DNA of 64,000 bases from Escherichia hormaechei_A (GTDB lineage Bacteria; Pseudomonadota; Gammaproteobacteria; Enterobacterales; Enterobacteriaceae), in the NCBI GenBank assembly GCA_042434945.1, contig CP170191.1, positions 1,488,001 through 1,552,000 on the forward strand. Reading direction: 5' to 3'. A program made the position numbers and the translations under genes. The notes beneath the pieces are model-generated. The model was given only the letters and a program-made list of their open reading frames with translations, searched no databases and had not been told where the DNA came from. Position 1 is the first letter of the stretch. Every line of letters begins with the position of its first letter. Of the stretch, positions 9,438 through 18,166 are shown piece after piece.

Positions 9438-10613
9438 CTAAAGCTTATTAAAAACACGCGCCAGGCGACCGGTGCCGCTCACCCGGACAGGCGACTCGTT
9501 GGCCGCGACAAAGGCGGATTCACCCGGCTTAAGCACCAGACGCTCGCTATCTTTATGCAACGTCGCTTCGCCTTCTACACAGAACAGGATCGCTGCGCTC
9601 TCCTGTGCAATGGCGGTTTCGTCTGCGCTGAGGTCATGCAGCGAGAAGGCAAAATCATCCACTGGAATCGGGAAGTCCAGTTCTGCACCTTGTTTCACCG
9701 GCTGGGTCAACAACTGGTTAGCCGGTTTGGCTTCGAATTTCACATTGGCAACCAGTTCCGGAATATCAATGTATTTAGGCGTCAGACCCGCACGCAGCAC
9801 GTTATCGGAGTTTGCCATCACTTCCAGCGCCACGCCTTGCAGGTAAGCGTGCGGTGTTTCAGCGAACAGGAACATCGCTTCGCCAGGGTTCAATTTCACC
9901 ACATTCAGCAATAGCGGGGAGAACAGACCGCTGTCTTCCGGGTAAAATTCAGAAATTAAACGAATCGTTTGCCACGGTTCACCCTGCTGGCTATCGAGGG
10001 CCGATTTTAAAATCGCCAGCGCGCGGGATTTTTCTTCACCCTGCATATTCAACAGGCTGGCGAACAGTTCGCTTAAACGTTCGGCATCAGGCTGTTGTAA
10101 AAAGTGAGCAATCGCCGGATGTGCACCTGCGACCGGCTGGAGTAGGGAGACAATCTCGGAAAATTCACGAAACGCGTTCATCGCAAGGAAAGGCGTCAGC
10201 GCAAAAACCAGCTCCGGCTTGTGGTTAGGATCTTTATAGTTACGCTCGGCGGCATCCATCGGGATACCTGCGGCATTTTCTTTGGCAAAACCGATTTCAG
10301 AATTGTGTTTGTTTGGATGAACCTGAATGGAGAGTGGCTGTGCTGCGCATAATACTTTGAACAGGAAAGGCAGTTCGCCAAAGCGTTTGGCAACGGCCTC
10401 TCCGAGCAGAGTCGATTTATCACTCTCAATCACATCACGCAGTGAAACGATATCTCCGGCGGCATTCTGCACTCGTGAACTGCTTTTCGGATGTGCGCCC
10501 ATCCACAGCTCGGCCATCGGCTGGCTGGACGGATTTTCCATACCATAAAGTTCAGTCAACGCCGTTTTGCTGCCCCAGGCATAGTTTTGCACTGAGTTAA
10601 TGAGTTTTTGCAT
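9438..10613 (-). CDS. manA: Mannose-6-phosphate isomerase
   Basis: A 391-aa type I phosphomannose isomerase that interconverts mannose-6-P and fructose-6-P. Zinc ligands Q97 and H99 (LSIQVHPNKHN) and E134 (HKPELVF) are at the E. coli positions. The start MQKLINSVQNYAWGS at 10611-10613 gives the E. coli length; an upstream in-frame ATG would add 26 unconserved residues. It is divergent from fumA. Confidence 0.96.
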   Translation of the reverse strand: MQKLINSVQNYAWGSKTALTELYGMENPSSQPMAELWMGAHPKSSSRVQNAAGDIVSLRDVIESDKSTLLGEAVAKRFGELPFLFKVLCAAQPLSIQVHPNKHNSEIGFAKENAAGIPMDAAERNYKDPNHKPELVFALTPFLAMNAFREFSEIVSLLQPVAGAHPAIAHFLQQPDAERLSELFASLLNMQGEEKSRALAILKSALDSQQGEPWQTIRLISEFYPEDSGLFSPLLLNVVKLNPGEAMFLFAETPHAYLQGVALEVMANSDNVLRAGLTPKYIDIPELVANVKFEAKPANQLLTQPVKQGAELDFPIPVDDFAFSLHDLSADETAIAQESAAILFCVEGEATLHKDSERLVLKPGESAFVAANESPVRVSGTGRLARVFNKL

Positions 10614-10811
10614 GATCAATCCCTGTTTTAATGTGGAAATTAATCCCACTATTAAAGCAAGAATCCTACGGGAAGTAACCTGGAGCCGCAAAAAGTCGTA
10701 CTAGTCTCAGTTTTTGTTAAAAAAGTGTGTAGGATATTGTTACTCGCTTTTAACAGGGCAACGGAACACCCGCCCAGAGCATAACCAAACCAGGCAGTAA
10801 GTGAGAGAACA

Positions 10812-12458
10812 ATGTCAAACAAACCCTTTCATTATCAGGCTCCTTTTCCACTCAAAAAAGATGATACTGAGTATTACCTGCTAACCAGCGAACACGTTAG
10901 CGTATCTGAATTTGAAGGGCAGGAGATTTTGAAAGTCGCACCCGAAGCGTTAACTCTGTTGGCGCGCCAGGCGTTTCATGATGCGTCGTTCATGCTGCGT
11001 CCGGCGCACCAACAACAGGTGGCCGACATTCTGCGTGACCCGGAGGCCAGCGAAAATGATAAATATGTGGCGCTGCAATTCCTGCGTAACTCCGACATCG
11101 CGGCGAAAGGCGTTCTGCCAACCTGTCAGGATACCGGCACCGCGATTATTGTTGGTAAAAAAGGGCAGCGTGTATGGACCGGTGGTGGTGATGAAGCGGC
11201 GCTGGCGCGCGGTGTCTATAACACTTATATCGAAGATAATCTGCGCTACTCGCAAAACGCGCCGCTGGATATGTATAAAGAAGTGAATACCGGCACCAAT
11301 CTGCCAGCGCAGATCGATCTTTATGCCGTTGATGGCGACGAATACAAATTCCTCTGTATCGCCAAAGGTGGTGGTTCGGCAAACAAGACGTATCTCTATC
11401 AGGAAACCAAAGCGTTACTGACGCCGGGGAAACTGAAAAATTACCTGGTTGAGAAGATGCGCACGCTGGGTACGGCGGCCTGTCCTCCGTATCATATTGC
11501 GTTCGTTATTGGTGGAACTTCTGCAGAAACGAACCTTAAAACGGTGAAACTGGCTTCCGCGAAATACTATGATGAACTGCCAACGGAAGGGAATGAGCAC
11601 GGTCAGGCGTTCCGCGATGTGGAACTGGAAAAAGAATTGCTGATCGAAGCGCAAAATCTTGGTCTGGGTGCGCAGTTTGGTGGTAAATACTTCGCTCACG
11701 ACATCCGCGTGATTCGCCTGCCACGTCACGGCGCATCCTGCCCGGTCGGTATGGGCGTCTCCTGCTCTGCTGACCGTAATATCAAAGCGAAGATCAACCG
11801 TCAGGGGATCTGGATCGAAAAACTGGAACATAATCCAGGCAAATATATCCCGGAAGAGCTGCGCAAAGCGGGAGAAGGCGAAGCGGTGCGCGTTGACCTT
11901 AACCGTCCGATGAAAGAGATCCTCGCACAGTTGTCGCAGTATCCCGTTTCTACACGCTTATCGCTTAACGGCACGATTATCGTCGGTCGTGATATTGCTC
12001 ACGCCAAACTGAAAGAGCGGATGGATAACGGTGAAGGGCTGCCGCAGTACATCAAAGATCATCCGATTTACTACGCGGGTCCGGCCAAAACGCCGGAAGG
12101 TTATGCCTCCGGTTCTCTTGGCCCAACGACCGCCGGACGGATGGATTCTTATGTCGATCAACTGCAAGCGCAGGGCGGAAGTATGATCATGCTGGCGAAA
12201 GGCAACCGCAGCCAGCAGGTGACGGATGCCTGTAAAAAACACGGCGGCTTCTACCTTGGCAGTATCGGTGGTCCGGCCGCTGTATTGGCGCAGGGAAGTA
12301 TTAAGAGCCTGGAATGTGTTGAATATCCGGAACTGGGAATGGAAGCCATCTGGAAAATTGAAGTGGAAGATTTCCCGGCGTTTATCCTTGTGGATGATAA
12401 AGGAAATGACTTCTTCCAGCAGATACAACTCACACAATGCACCCGCTGTGTGAAATAA
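10812..12458 (+). CDS. fumA: Class I fumarase, aerobic, [4Fe-4S]
   Basis: A 548-aa fumarate hydratase of class I. The first iron-sulfur cysteine is C105 in PTCQDTGTA; the other conserved cysteines lie in TAACPPYHIAF and ASCPVGMGVSC. It hydrates fumarate to malate in the TCA cycle. It ends in a GC-rich terminator and is followed by fumC, as in E. coli. Confidence 0.96.
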   Translation: MSNKPFHYQAPFPLKKDDTEYYLLTSEHVSVSEFEGQEILKVAPEALTLLARQAFHDASFMLRPAHQQQVADILRDPEASENDKYVALQFLRNSDIAAKGVLPTCQDTGTAIIVGKKGQRVWTGGGDEAALARGVYNTYIEDNLRYSQNAPLDMYKEVNTGTNLPAQIDLYAVDGDEYKFLCIAKGGGSANKTYLYQETKALLTPGKLKNYLVEKMRTLGTAACPPYHIAFVIGGTSAETNLKTVKLASAKYYDELPTEGNEHGQAFRDVELEKELLIEAQNLGLGAQFGGKYFAHDIRVIRLPRHGASCPVGMGVSCSADRNIKAKINRQGIWIEKLEHNPGKYIPEELRKAGEGEAVRVDLNRPMKEILAQLSQYPVSTRLSLNGTIIVGRDIAHAKLKERMDNGEGLPQYIKDHPIYYAGPAKTPEGYASGSLGPTTAGRMDSYVDQLQAQGGSMIMLAKGNRSQQVTDACKKHGGFYLGSIGGPAAVLAQGSIKSLECVEYPELGMEAIWKIEVEDFPAFILVDDKGNDFFQQIQLTQCTRCVK

Positions 12459-12464
12459 ACAGAG

Positions 12465-12487
12465 CCGCCCTTCGGGGCGGTTTTTTT
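12465..12487 (+). terminator. Terminator of fumA
   Basis: CCGCCC-TTCG-GGGCGG followed by seven T: a stable UUCG-type tetraloop intrinsic terminator just after the fumA stop. Confidence 0.93.
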
Positions 12488-12599
12488 ACATGGCACGAAA
12501 GACCAAACATTTGTTATCAAATAGTAAATAATAAGTGAGCTAAAGTTGCTTAACGAAAGCAAAACAGAAAGAAAAAATTAAACAGGTGAGGAGCAGGCC

Positions 12600-13994
12600 A
12601 TGAATACAGTACGCAGCGAAAAAGATTCGATGGGGGCGATTGATGTCCCGGCAGATAAGCTGTGGGGCGCACAAACTCAACGCTCGCTGGAGCATTTCCG
12701 CATTTCGACGGAGAAAATGCCCACCTCACTGATTCATGCGCTGGCGCTAACCAAGCGCGCAGCGGCAAAAGTTAATGAAGATTTAGGCTTGTTGTCTGAA
12801 GAGAAAGCGAGCGCCATTCGGCAGGCGGCGGATGAAGTACTGGCAGGACAGCATGACGACGAATTCCCGCTGGCTATCTGGCAGACCGGCTCCGGCACGC
12901 AAAGTAACATGAACATGAACGAAGTGCTGGCTAACCGGGCCAGTGAATTACTCGGCGGCGTGCGCGGGATGGAACGTAAAGTTCACCCTAACGACGACGT
13001 GAACAAAAGCCAAAGTTCCAACGATGTCTTTCCGACGGCGATGCACGTTGCGGCGCTGCTGGCGCTGCGCAAGCAACTCATTCCGCAGCTTAAAACCCTG
13101 ACACAGACGCTGAGTGAAAAATCGCGTGCATTTGCCGATATCGTCAAAATCGGTCGAACCCACTTGCAGGACGCCACGCCGCTAACACTGGGGCAGGAGA
13201 TTTCCGGCTGGGTAGCGATGCTCGAGTATAATCTCAAACATATCGAATACAGCCTGCCTCACGTAGCGGAACTGGCTCTTGGCGGTACAGCGGTGGGTAC
13301 TGGACTAAATACCCATCCGGAGTATGCGCGTCGCGTAGCAGATGAACTGGCAGTCATTACCTGTGCACCGTTTGTTACCGCGCCGAACAAATTTGAAGCG
13401 CTGGCGACCTGTGATGCTCTGGTTCAGGCGCACGGCGCGTTGAAAGGGTTGGCTGCGTCACTGATGAAAATCGCCAATGATGTCCGCTGGCTGGCCTCTG
13501 GCCCGCGCTGCGGAATTGGTGAAATCTCAATCCCGGAAAATGAGCCGGGCAGCTCAATCATGCCGGGGAAAGTGAATCCAACACAGTGTGAGGCATTAAC
13601 CATGCTCTGCTGTCAGGTGATGGGGAACGACGTGGCGATCAACATGGGGGGCGCTTCCGGTAACTTTGAACTGAACGTCTTCCGTCCAATGGTGATCCAC
13701 AATTTCCTGCAATCGGTGCGCTTACTGGCAGATGGCATGGAAAGTTTTAACAAACACTGCGCAGTGGGTATTGAACCGAATCGTGAGCGAATCAATCAAT
13801 TACTCAATGAATCGCTGATGCTGGTGACTGCGCTTAACACCCACATTGGTTATGACAAAGCCGCGGAGATCGCCAAAAAAGCGCATAAAGAAGGGCTTAC
13901 CCTGAAAGCCTCTGCGCTGGCGCTGGGCTACCTGACGGACGCCGAGTTTGATGCCTGGGTCCGCCCGGAAGCGATGGTGGGCAGCCTCAGATAA
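12600..13994 (+). CDS. fumC: Class II fumarase, iron-independent
   Basis: A 464-aa member of the aspartase/fumarase superfamily. The signature GSSIMPGKVNP spans residues 317-327 with the catalytic S318; H188 in RTHLQDA is the second acid/base residue. It replaces iron-sulfur fumarases under oxidative stress or iron limitation; in E. coli it is SoxRS-controlled. It lies 141 bp after fumA and its stop abuts the convergent tus stop with no gap. Confidence 0.96.
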   Translation: MNTVRSEKDSMGAIDVPADKLWGAQTQRSLEHFRISTEKMPTSLIHALALTKRAAAKVNEDLGLLSEEKASAIRQAADEVLAGQHDDEFPLAIWQTGSGTQSNMNMNEVLANRASELLGGVRGMERKVHPNDDVNKSQSSNDVFPTAMHVAALLALRKQLIPQLKTLTQTLSEKSRAFADIVKIGRTHLQDATPLTLGQEISGWVAMLEYNLKHIEYSLPHVAELALGGTAVGTGLNTHPEYARRVADELAVITCAPFVTAPNKFEALATCDALVQAHGALKGLAASLMKIANDVRWLASGPRCGIGEISIPENEPGSSIMPGKVNPTQCEALTMLCCQVMGNDVAINMGGASGNFELNVFRPMVIHNFLQSVRLLADGMESFNKHCAVGIEPNRERINQLLNESLMLVTALNTHIGYDKAAEIAKKAHKEGLTLKASALALGYLTDAEFDAWVRPEAMVGSLR

Positions 13995-14924
13995 TCACTG
14001 CGCCACATACAGGTGCAGCCGCGGAATAATCAGCTGTAGCGGCTGCGCCTGGGGTTTATAGCGATGCTGAACGTTTTCAGCATCGTAATTCAGCAGTTCC
14101 CCGATATCCGGCATCACCGCACCCTGATCGGCATCGTAGAGCGCAATCAGCGGCGTCGGGCAGGCGTATTGCACCTGCTTTTGTTGTCCGGCGTACCAGA
14201 CGCGGGCGATAGGCTGTACCTTCACCGGACGCTTTATTTTAAGACGGGTATCAGCTGGCAGGGAGGCAATGCTGTGGTACTCCTGCTCCAGCCGTTCAAT
14301 CCACTGTTCCCGCGACCACGGGGCGACCGTTCGCGGCGATTTCAGGCTTTTCTCCAGCTGAGCCAGGATCTCATCGCGCGTGAAATTTTTAATGATGTGC
14401 TTGTTGGCCCAGCCGAAGCGCAGCGTGGCGGGGTGGCGCAGTACCGTCAGCGTGCGGTAAGCATTCAGGGTGATCAGCCCCGGAAGCTGGCGATGCACCC
14501 ATTCAAAACGGGCAGCCGGCGCCAGCCCGGACTCAACGGTTACAATCTTCTCAAACGCGGCTTTCAGCGTATTGATATGCGTAATCTGCGCCTCAATTCC
14601 TTCACGCGTTGCGGCATCCGTTTGCAGGCAGATGACGCCGGGCAGGCGAACGGCGGCCTTACTGCTGCGATTTTCGGACTGCTGCTGGATGAAAAGGCGA
14701 CGAAAGTGCTGCAACGTCATTTCCAGCGCCGCCTTGCCAATATGCTGCGTCACCTCAATGGTGTTCAGCGGGTCGTGCTCCGCGCCTTTCGCCACCTCGG
14801 GCAGGGAAAAGACGCGGGCGGCCAGCAGGCGGCAGTCCTGAAGTTGCCCCGTGAGGGTCAGTAACGCCTGCTCTATTTCCCGAAATGTGGTGTTAAGCCT
14901 TTCGATGAGATCGTAAGTTGCCAT
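13995..14924 (-). CDS. tus: Tus, replication terminator protein
   Basis: A 309-aa protein, same length as E. coli Tus, a monomeric DNA-binding protein that stops replication forks in one direction at Ter sites. Recognisable segments include MATYDLIERLNTTFREIE at the N-terminus and HLYVAQ at the C-terminus. A Ter site lies in its own promoter region, as with E. coli TerB, so it is probably autorepressed. Its presence places the window in the replication terminus half of the chromosome. Confidence 0.95.
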   Translation of the reverse strand: MATYDLIERLNTTFREIEQALLTLTGQLQDCRLLAARVFSLPEVAKGAEHDPLNTIEVTQHIGKAALEMTLQHFRRLFIQQQSENRSSKAAVRLPGVICLQTDAATREGIEAQITHINTLKAAFEKIVTVESGLAPAARFEWVHRQLPGLITLNAYRTLTVLRHPATLRFGWANKHIIKNFTRDEILAQLEKSLKSPRTVAPWSREQWIERLEQEYHSIASLPADTRLKIKRPVKVQPIARVWYAGQQKQVQYACPTPLIALYDADQGAVMPDIGELLNYDAENVQHRYKPQAQPLQLIIPRLHLYVAQ

Positions 14925-14933
14925 GACAGCCCT

Positions 14934-14956
14934 TAACTAGTTACAACATACTACTG
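14934..14956 (-). promoter_or_regulatory. Ter site (TerB-like)
   Basis: The minus strand reads the core AGTATGTTGTAACTA, identical to the Ter consensus, including the G whose partner cytosine (C6) flips in the locked Tus-Ter complex. It lies 10 bp upstream of the tus start. Confidence 0.92.
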
Positions 14957-14998
14957 ATATAGCATAACACGCCGGGTCAGGCCAGCGTGCGGTTTAGG

Positions 14999-16297
14999 TC
15001 AGGCAGGTACGGGAAGGGGAAGATTGTGATAGATCGGCCAGCTAAAGACGAACCGGGCTCCACCCAGCTCGCTCGCTTCGCAGCGAACCGAACCGCCCAT
15101 CGCCTGGGCAATAGAACGGACAATTGCCAGCCCCAGACCACAGCCGCCGGTAGCCCGATCGCGGCTGGGATCGAGGCGCACAAACGGCTCAAAAACTTTT
15201 TCACGCTCCGCCGGCTCAATGCCGGGGCCATCGTCTTCCACACACAGAATCGCCTGGCTTCCCTGCAAATCTAAACCTATGCGCAGCGTCGTTTCGCTGT
15301 AGCGCATGGCGTTGTTCATCAGATTATCCAGCACGCGTTCCATCAGGCGCATGTCCAGTGCGCCGTACGCGCCGGGGGTAATGGCTGTCAGCAGTTTTCG
15401 CTGAGGGTTAACGCTCTGCACATCGTTAATATGCGTCTGTAGCCAGACGGGGAGATCCGGTGTACTGAGGTGCAACTCCGTCTGAGGCCGATCGAGGCGG
15501 GCATAGGTCAGCAGCTCTTCAATCAGCGCTTCAAGCTGGCCAATATCCCGATTGAGCGCCTGCGATTCCGCCCCGGTGAGGTTCTCGCTCATCTCCAGGC
15601 GATAACGCAGGCGTACCAGCGGAGTGCGCAGTTCATGCGCAATGCCGTCGATCAGCTGCTTCTTGCTGGCAATCAGGGCGTTGATGTTATCGGCCATCTG
15701 GTTGAAGGCAATACCGAGCCGGTCAAAACTGGAACCGCTGTCGAAATGTATGCGTTCAGTTAAATGACCCTCCCCAAAACGCTGTGCGGCGGATTCCAGT
15801 TTCAGCATGTCCTGCCAGTGCGGTCGCATCCAGATGAACACAGGGAAAGCGAGCGAGATGGCAATAAAGCCCAGCAGGGCGAGATCCAGCAGGCGCATCT
15901 GGTGCAGATAATAGAGATAGGGCACTGGCCCGACGGCCAGAACATAATGGCTGCGCGGAATACGCTGAATGAAGGTATATTTCTCGTCCAGTGCGACGAT
16001 GTCTCCGTCGCGCAGACGCTGCATCGCAGGCGGCGCTAAGTCAAAATCCTTCATGGGTTCGATACGCAAATCAAACGACAGATTCAGATCCAGCTCTTTT
16101 AACGTGCGCGCCCAGTCATGAGGAGGAATTTCTCGCAGCTCGCTACGCATCAGGTAGAGCGAGCTTTTCATCAGATCGTCCAGAGATTGCCTGCCCGCGC
16201 GCTCTGCGGTGAATTTGTAGACCAGCCCGACCAGCATGGTCATCACCAGAAAGCAGACAAACAGCAGGAGATAAAACTGCACAAACAGCTTTTTCAT
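14999..16297 (-). CDS. rstB: RstB, sensor histidine kinase
   Basis: A 432-aa sensor kinase with TM1 about 7-28, a periplasmic domain, TM2 about 137-157, HAMP, HisKA with H221 (GIAHELRTPL), N box DNLMNNAMRY (324-333) and G boxes DDGPGI (355-360) and GGCGLGL (384-390). All catalytic motifs are intact. In E. coli the partner rstA lies immediately upstream in the same operon; here a prophage integrase gene is there instead, reading in the same direction into rstB. rstB expression may therefore depend on prophage or junction promoters. Confidence 0.94.
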   Translation of the reverse strand: MKKLFVQFYLLLFVCFLVMTMLVGLVYKFTAERAGRQSLDDLMKSSLYLMRSELREIPPHDWARTLKELDLNLSFDLRIEPMKDFDLAPPAMQRLRDGDIVALDEKYTFIQRIPRSHYVLAVGPVPYLYYLHQMRLLDLALLGFIAISLAFPVFIWMRPHWQDMLKLESAAQRFGEGHLTERIHFDSGSSFDRLGIAFNQMADNINALIASKKQLIDGIAHELRTPLVRLRYRLEMSENLTGAESQALNRDIGQLEALIEELLTYARLDRPQTELHLSTPDLPVWLQTHINDVQSVNPQRKLLTAITPGAYGALDMRLMERVLDNLMNNAMRYSETTLRIGLDLQGSQAILCVEDDGPGIEPAEREKVFEPFVRLDPSRDRATGGCGLGLAIVRSIAQAMGGSVRCEASELGGARFVFSWPIYHNLPLPVPA

Positions 16298-16326
16298 TAA
16301 ATATCACCGGGAAATCAAGTAATTAA
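16298..16326. other. Left prophage-chromosome junction (attL region)
   Basis: These 29 bp separate the rstB start from the int stop. The attachment core should lie here or in the end of int, but it cannot be defined without the right junction. No rstA coding sequence (C-terminal GYLFAPHAWE in E. coli) is visible on this side. Confidence 0.55.
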
Positions 16327-17607
16327 CTACTTTGTTTTTACCTTCAGGGGCACTATAGGGGCATTTGCATATCCGCCAAAGCGCTGATTCAAAAATGATA
16401 CCTGATCGCTATCGAGAGCATTTATCCACGCAGAGTATACATGGAAGACCATCTCTGCATTCTCATGACCCATCTGATTCGCTATAAAAGCAGGATTAGC
16501 ACCTGCCGACAACATCCAGCACGCATATGTATGACGCAGCTGATAGGGGCGTCTGCGGCGAATTCCCGATCGTCTTACCGTAATATCCCATAATGACACA
16601 ATTGAACTGACTGAATAGTACGCAGCTTGCTTGCCTTTCTGGGGGCGAGGCATAAACACAAAGTGCAGCTTTTGCGTTTCCGTTTTTCCGAACTCCCGGT
16701 GGTGAAAAGTGATTGGTACTTTAGGGGCACTCCCCGTAAGCTCCTTTTGAGCTCGCAAAGCCTCCAGAGCCGGCTCCAGTAACTTTATAGTCCGATATCC
16801 AGCTTCGGTTTTAGGTGGTCCAAAAAAGCCTTCCTGAGTTAGATTGCGTGCAATCGTAGCTTCGCCGGAATTAAGATCGATATCTTCCCATGCAAGAGCG
16901 CAAAGCTCCCCAGGCCGAACACCGGTGTAAGCAAAAAATTGCCACATGTTTTTCTGCTGAGTCGGAGCAGTCTCTTTCAACTGCTCAAATTCATGTCTCA
17001 GCAGTGGATCGGGTTTTGTTTGCCCTTTGCGAAGCCTTTTTATCCCGACATATGGTTGATATGAAATGACTTTATTTTTGACCGCATAGTCGAGGATTTG
17101 TCGCAGGATGGCCAGATAATAATCTACTGTTCTAACGGCGCGGCCGGTTTTATTTCTCCTCTTTTCGGGAGCATAGTTAGTCTCGCCAGTCAGTAATTCC
17201 TTTCTCCAGCCCAGAATGTCGCTGTTGGTGATGGATGCAACCAGCGTTTCAGGGCCGATTAGTTTTGTTAACGTTCTTACAGCTATCCCATAGCTTCTTG
17301 TGGCATTGGGTGAGAGATCGATTTTATGGTTTTCATACCAGGTTGATGCAAGTTCGGCGAACGTCGTAATGTTTTTAGATGTATAAAACTTTGATGCCAC
17401 CTTTGACTCCGGGAACATGCCCCGGTAGTCAAAAGTTCCCAGCTGAATCTCGCTTACAATTTTGGCCCTTAGATTCCCGGCTTTTTTGAGATTCGATGCA
17501 TTTACGATCCATCCTTTCAATGTTTCTCGACATCTAACGCCCTGAAACTTGAAACTTATTCGTATCTTATTGTTGTGGATCTCAACACCCGTTGGCATTG
17601 CAGCCAT
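16327..17607 (-). CDS. int: Phage integrase, tyrosine recombinase
   Basis: A 426-aa tyrosine recombinase with an N-terminal arm-binding region, a core-binding SAM-like domain (about 80-180) and a catalytic domain. Active-site residues visible are R231 (TGVRPGE), R358 (YQLRHT), H381 (MGHEN) and nucleophile Y391. The usual box II histidine three residues before R358 is Y355. The start overlaps the xis stop as TAATG with GGAGG upstream, so the two are translationally coupled. It mediates integration beside rstB. Confidence 0.93.
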   Translation of the reverse strand: MAAMPTGVEIHNNKIRISFKFQGVRCRETLKGWIVNASNLKKAGNLRAKIVSEIQLGTFDYRGMFPESKVASKFYTSKNITTFAELASTWYENHKIDLSPNATRSYGIAVRTLTKLIGPETLVASITNSDILGWRKELLTGETNYAPEKRRNKTGRAVRTVDYYLAILRQILDYAVKNKVISYQPYVGIKRLRKGQTKPDPLLRHEFEQLKETAPTQQKNMWQFFAYTGVRPGELCALAWEDIDLNSGEATIARNLTQEGFFGPPKTEAGYRTIKLLEPALEALRAQKELTGSAPKVPITFHHREFGKTETQKLHFVFMPRPQKGKQAAYYSVSSIVSLWDITVRRSGIRRRRPYQLRHTYACWMLSAGANPAFIANQMGHENAEMVFHVYSAWINALDSDQVSFLNQRFGGYANAPIVPLKVKTK

Positions 17608-17822
17608 TATGCCTCCTTCACAAACCTGTTAATGTTTGGGATGTTGTACCAGACAAGTCCTCGTTCTTCGGAGCTGCTTCCATCCAATGGGATTCTCTTA
17701 AAATGAACACCTTCTACCCAGGAGGTTTGGCGATAGCTTTTAATCTGACGATCTGTAAGGCCTGTCTTCTCTTTTAGTTTTGAAGCAACGCCCCATTCTG
17801 AATCGTAAATTACCTGCGACAT
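17607..17822 (-). CDS. xis: Excisionase-like protein
   Basis: A 71-aa protein, MSQVIYDSEWGVASKL at its start, with TDRQIKSYRQTSWVEGVHFKR in the middle; this is the pattern of the small winged-helix excisionases (Exc family) of lambdoid phages. It lies directly upstream of int, overlapping it by one base, as expected for a directionality factor that bends DNA at attR during excision. Confidence 0.78.
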   Translation of the reverse strand: MSQVIYDSEWGVASKLKEKTGLTDRQIKSYRQTSWVEGVHFKRIPLDGSSSEERGLVWYNIPNINRFVKEA

Positions 17823-17886
17823 GGTTCACCTCAGGTAACCGGCATGAGTATAGATATGCCGGTCTTTAGTCGTTGATATTTCAGTT

Positions 17887-18129
17887 TCAGTTTGCCTGGC
17901 CGGGCAGGGAACGCAGTCGGCGCATGCCGGTCATTGCTGTGGCCACGTAGCTTGCCTTGCAGTTGACCACTTCAACCCAGACCTTCACGCCTTCCACTCT
18001 TACCGTATAGGTCTCTTTCATCTTGCTGCGCCCATAGTCACCATATCTTTGCTGGTGGGCTGCGAGTGCGATTTCACATGCCTGGCGAGCCAAAGGGGAT
18101 TGCTTACTGCCTCGATTAATCAGTCGCAT
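17887..18129 (-). CDS. DUF4060 family phage protein
   Basis: An 80-aa basic protein starting MRLINRGSKQSPLARQACE and containing YTVRVEGVKVWVEVV; it matches the DUF4060 family found in lambdoid early left operons. Function unknown. The ATG at 18127-18129 is chosen because CAGGAGAAGAA precedes it; an upstream in-frame start would add 12 residues lacking family similarity. It is in the leftward operon between recT and xis. Confidence 0.72.
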   Translation of the reverse strand: MRLINRGSKQSPLARQACEIALAAHQQRYGDYGRSKMKETYTVRVEGVKVWVEVVNCKASYVATAMTGMRRLRSLPGQAN

Positions 18130-18166
18130 TTCTTCTCCTGAGGGAGGGTTTCCCCTCCCGATCACG

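Noticed and set aside
16298..16330. 3' end of rstA rebuilt at the left junction
   Set aside because: No sequence matching the conserved RstA C-terminus is found upstream of rstB; the adjacent frame encodes the integrase end.
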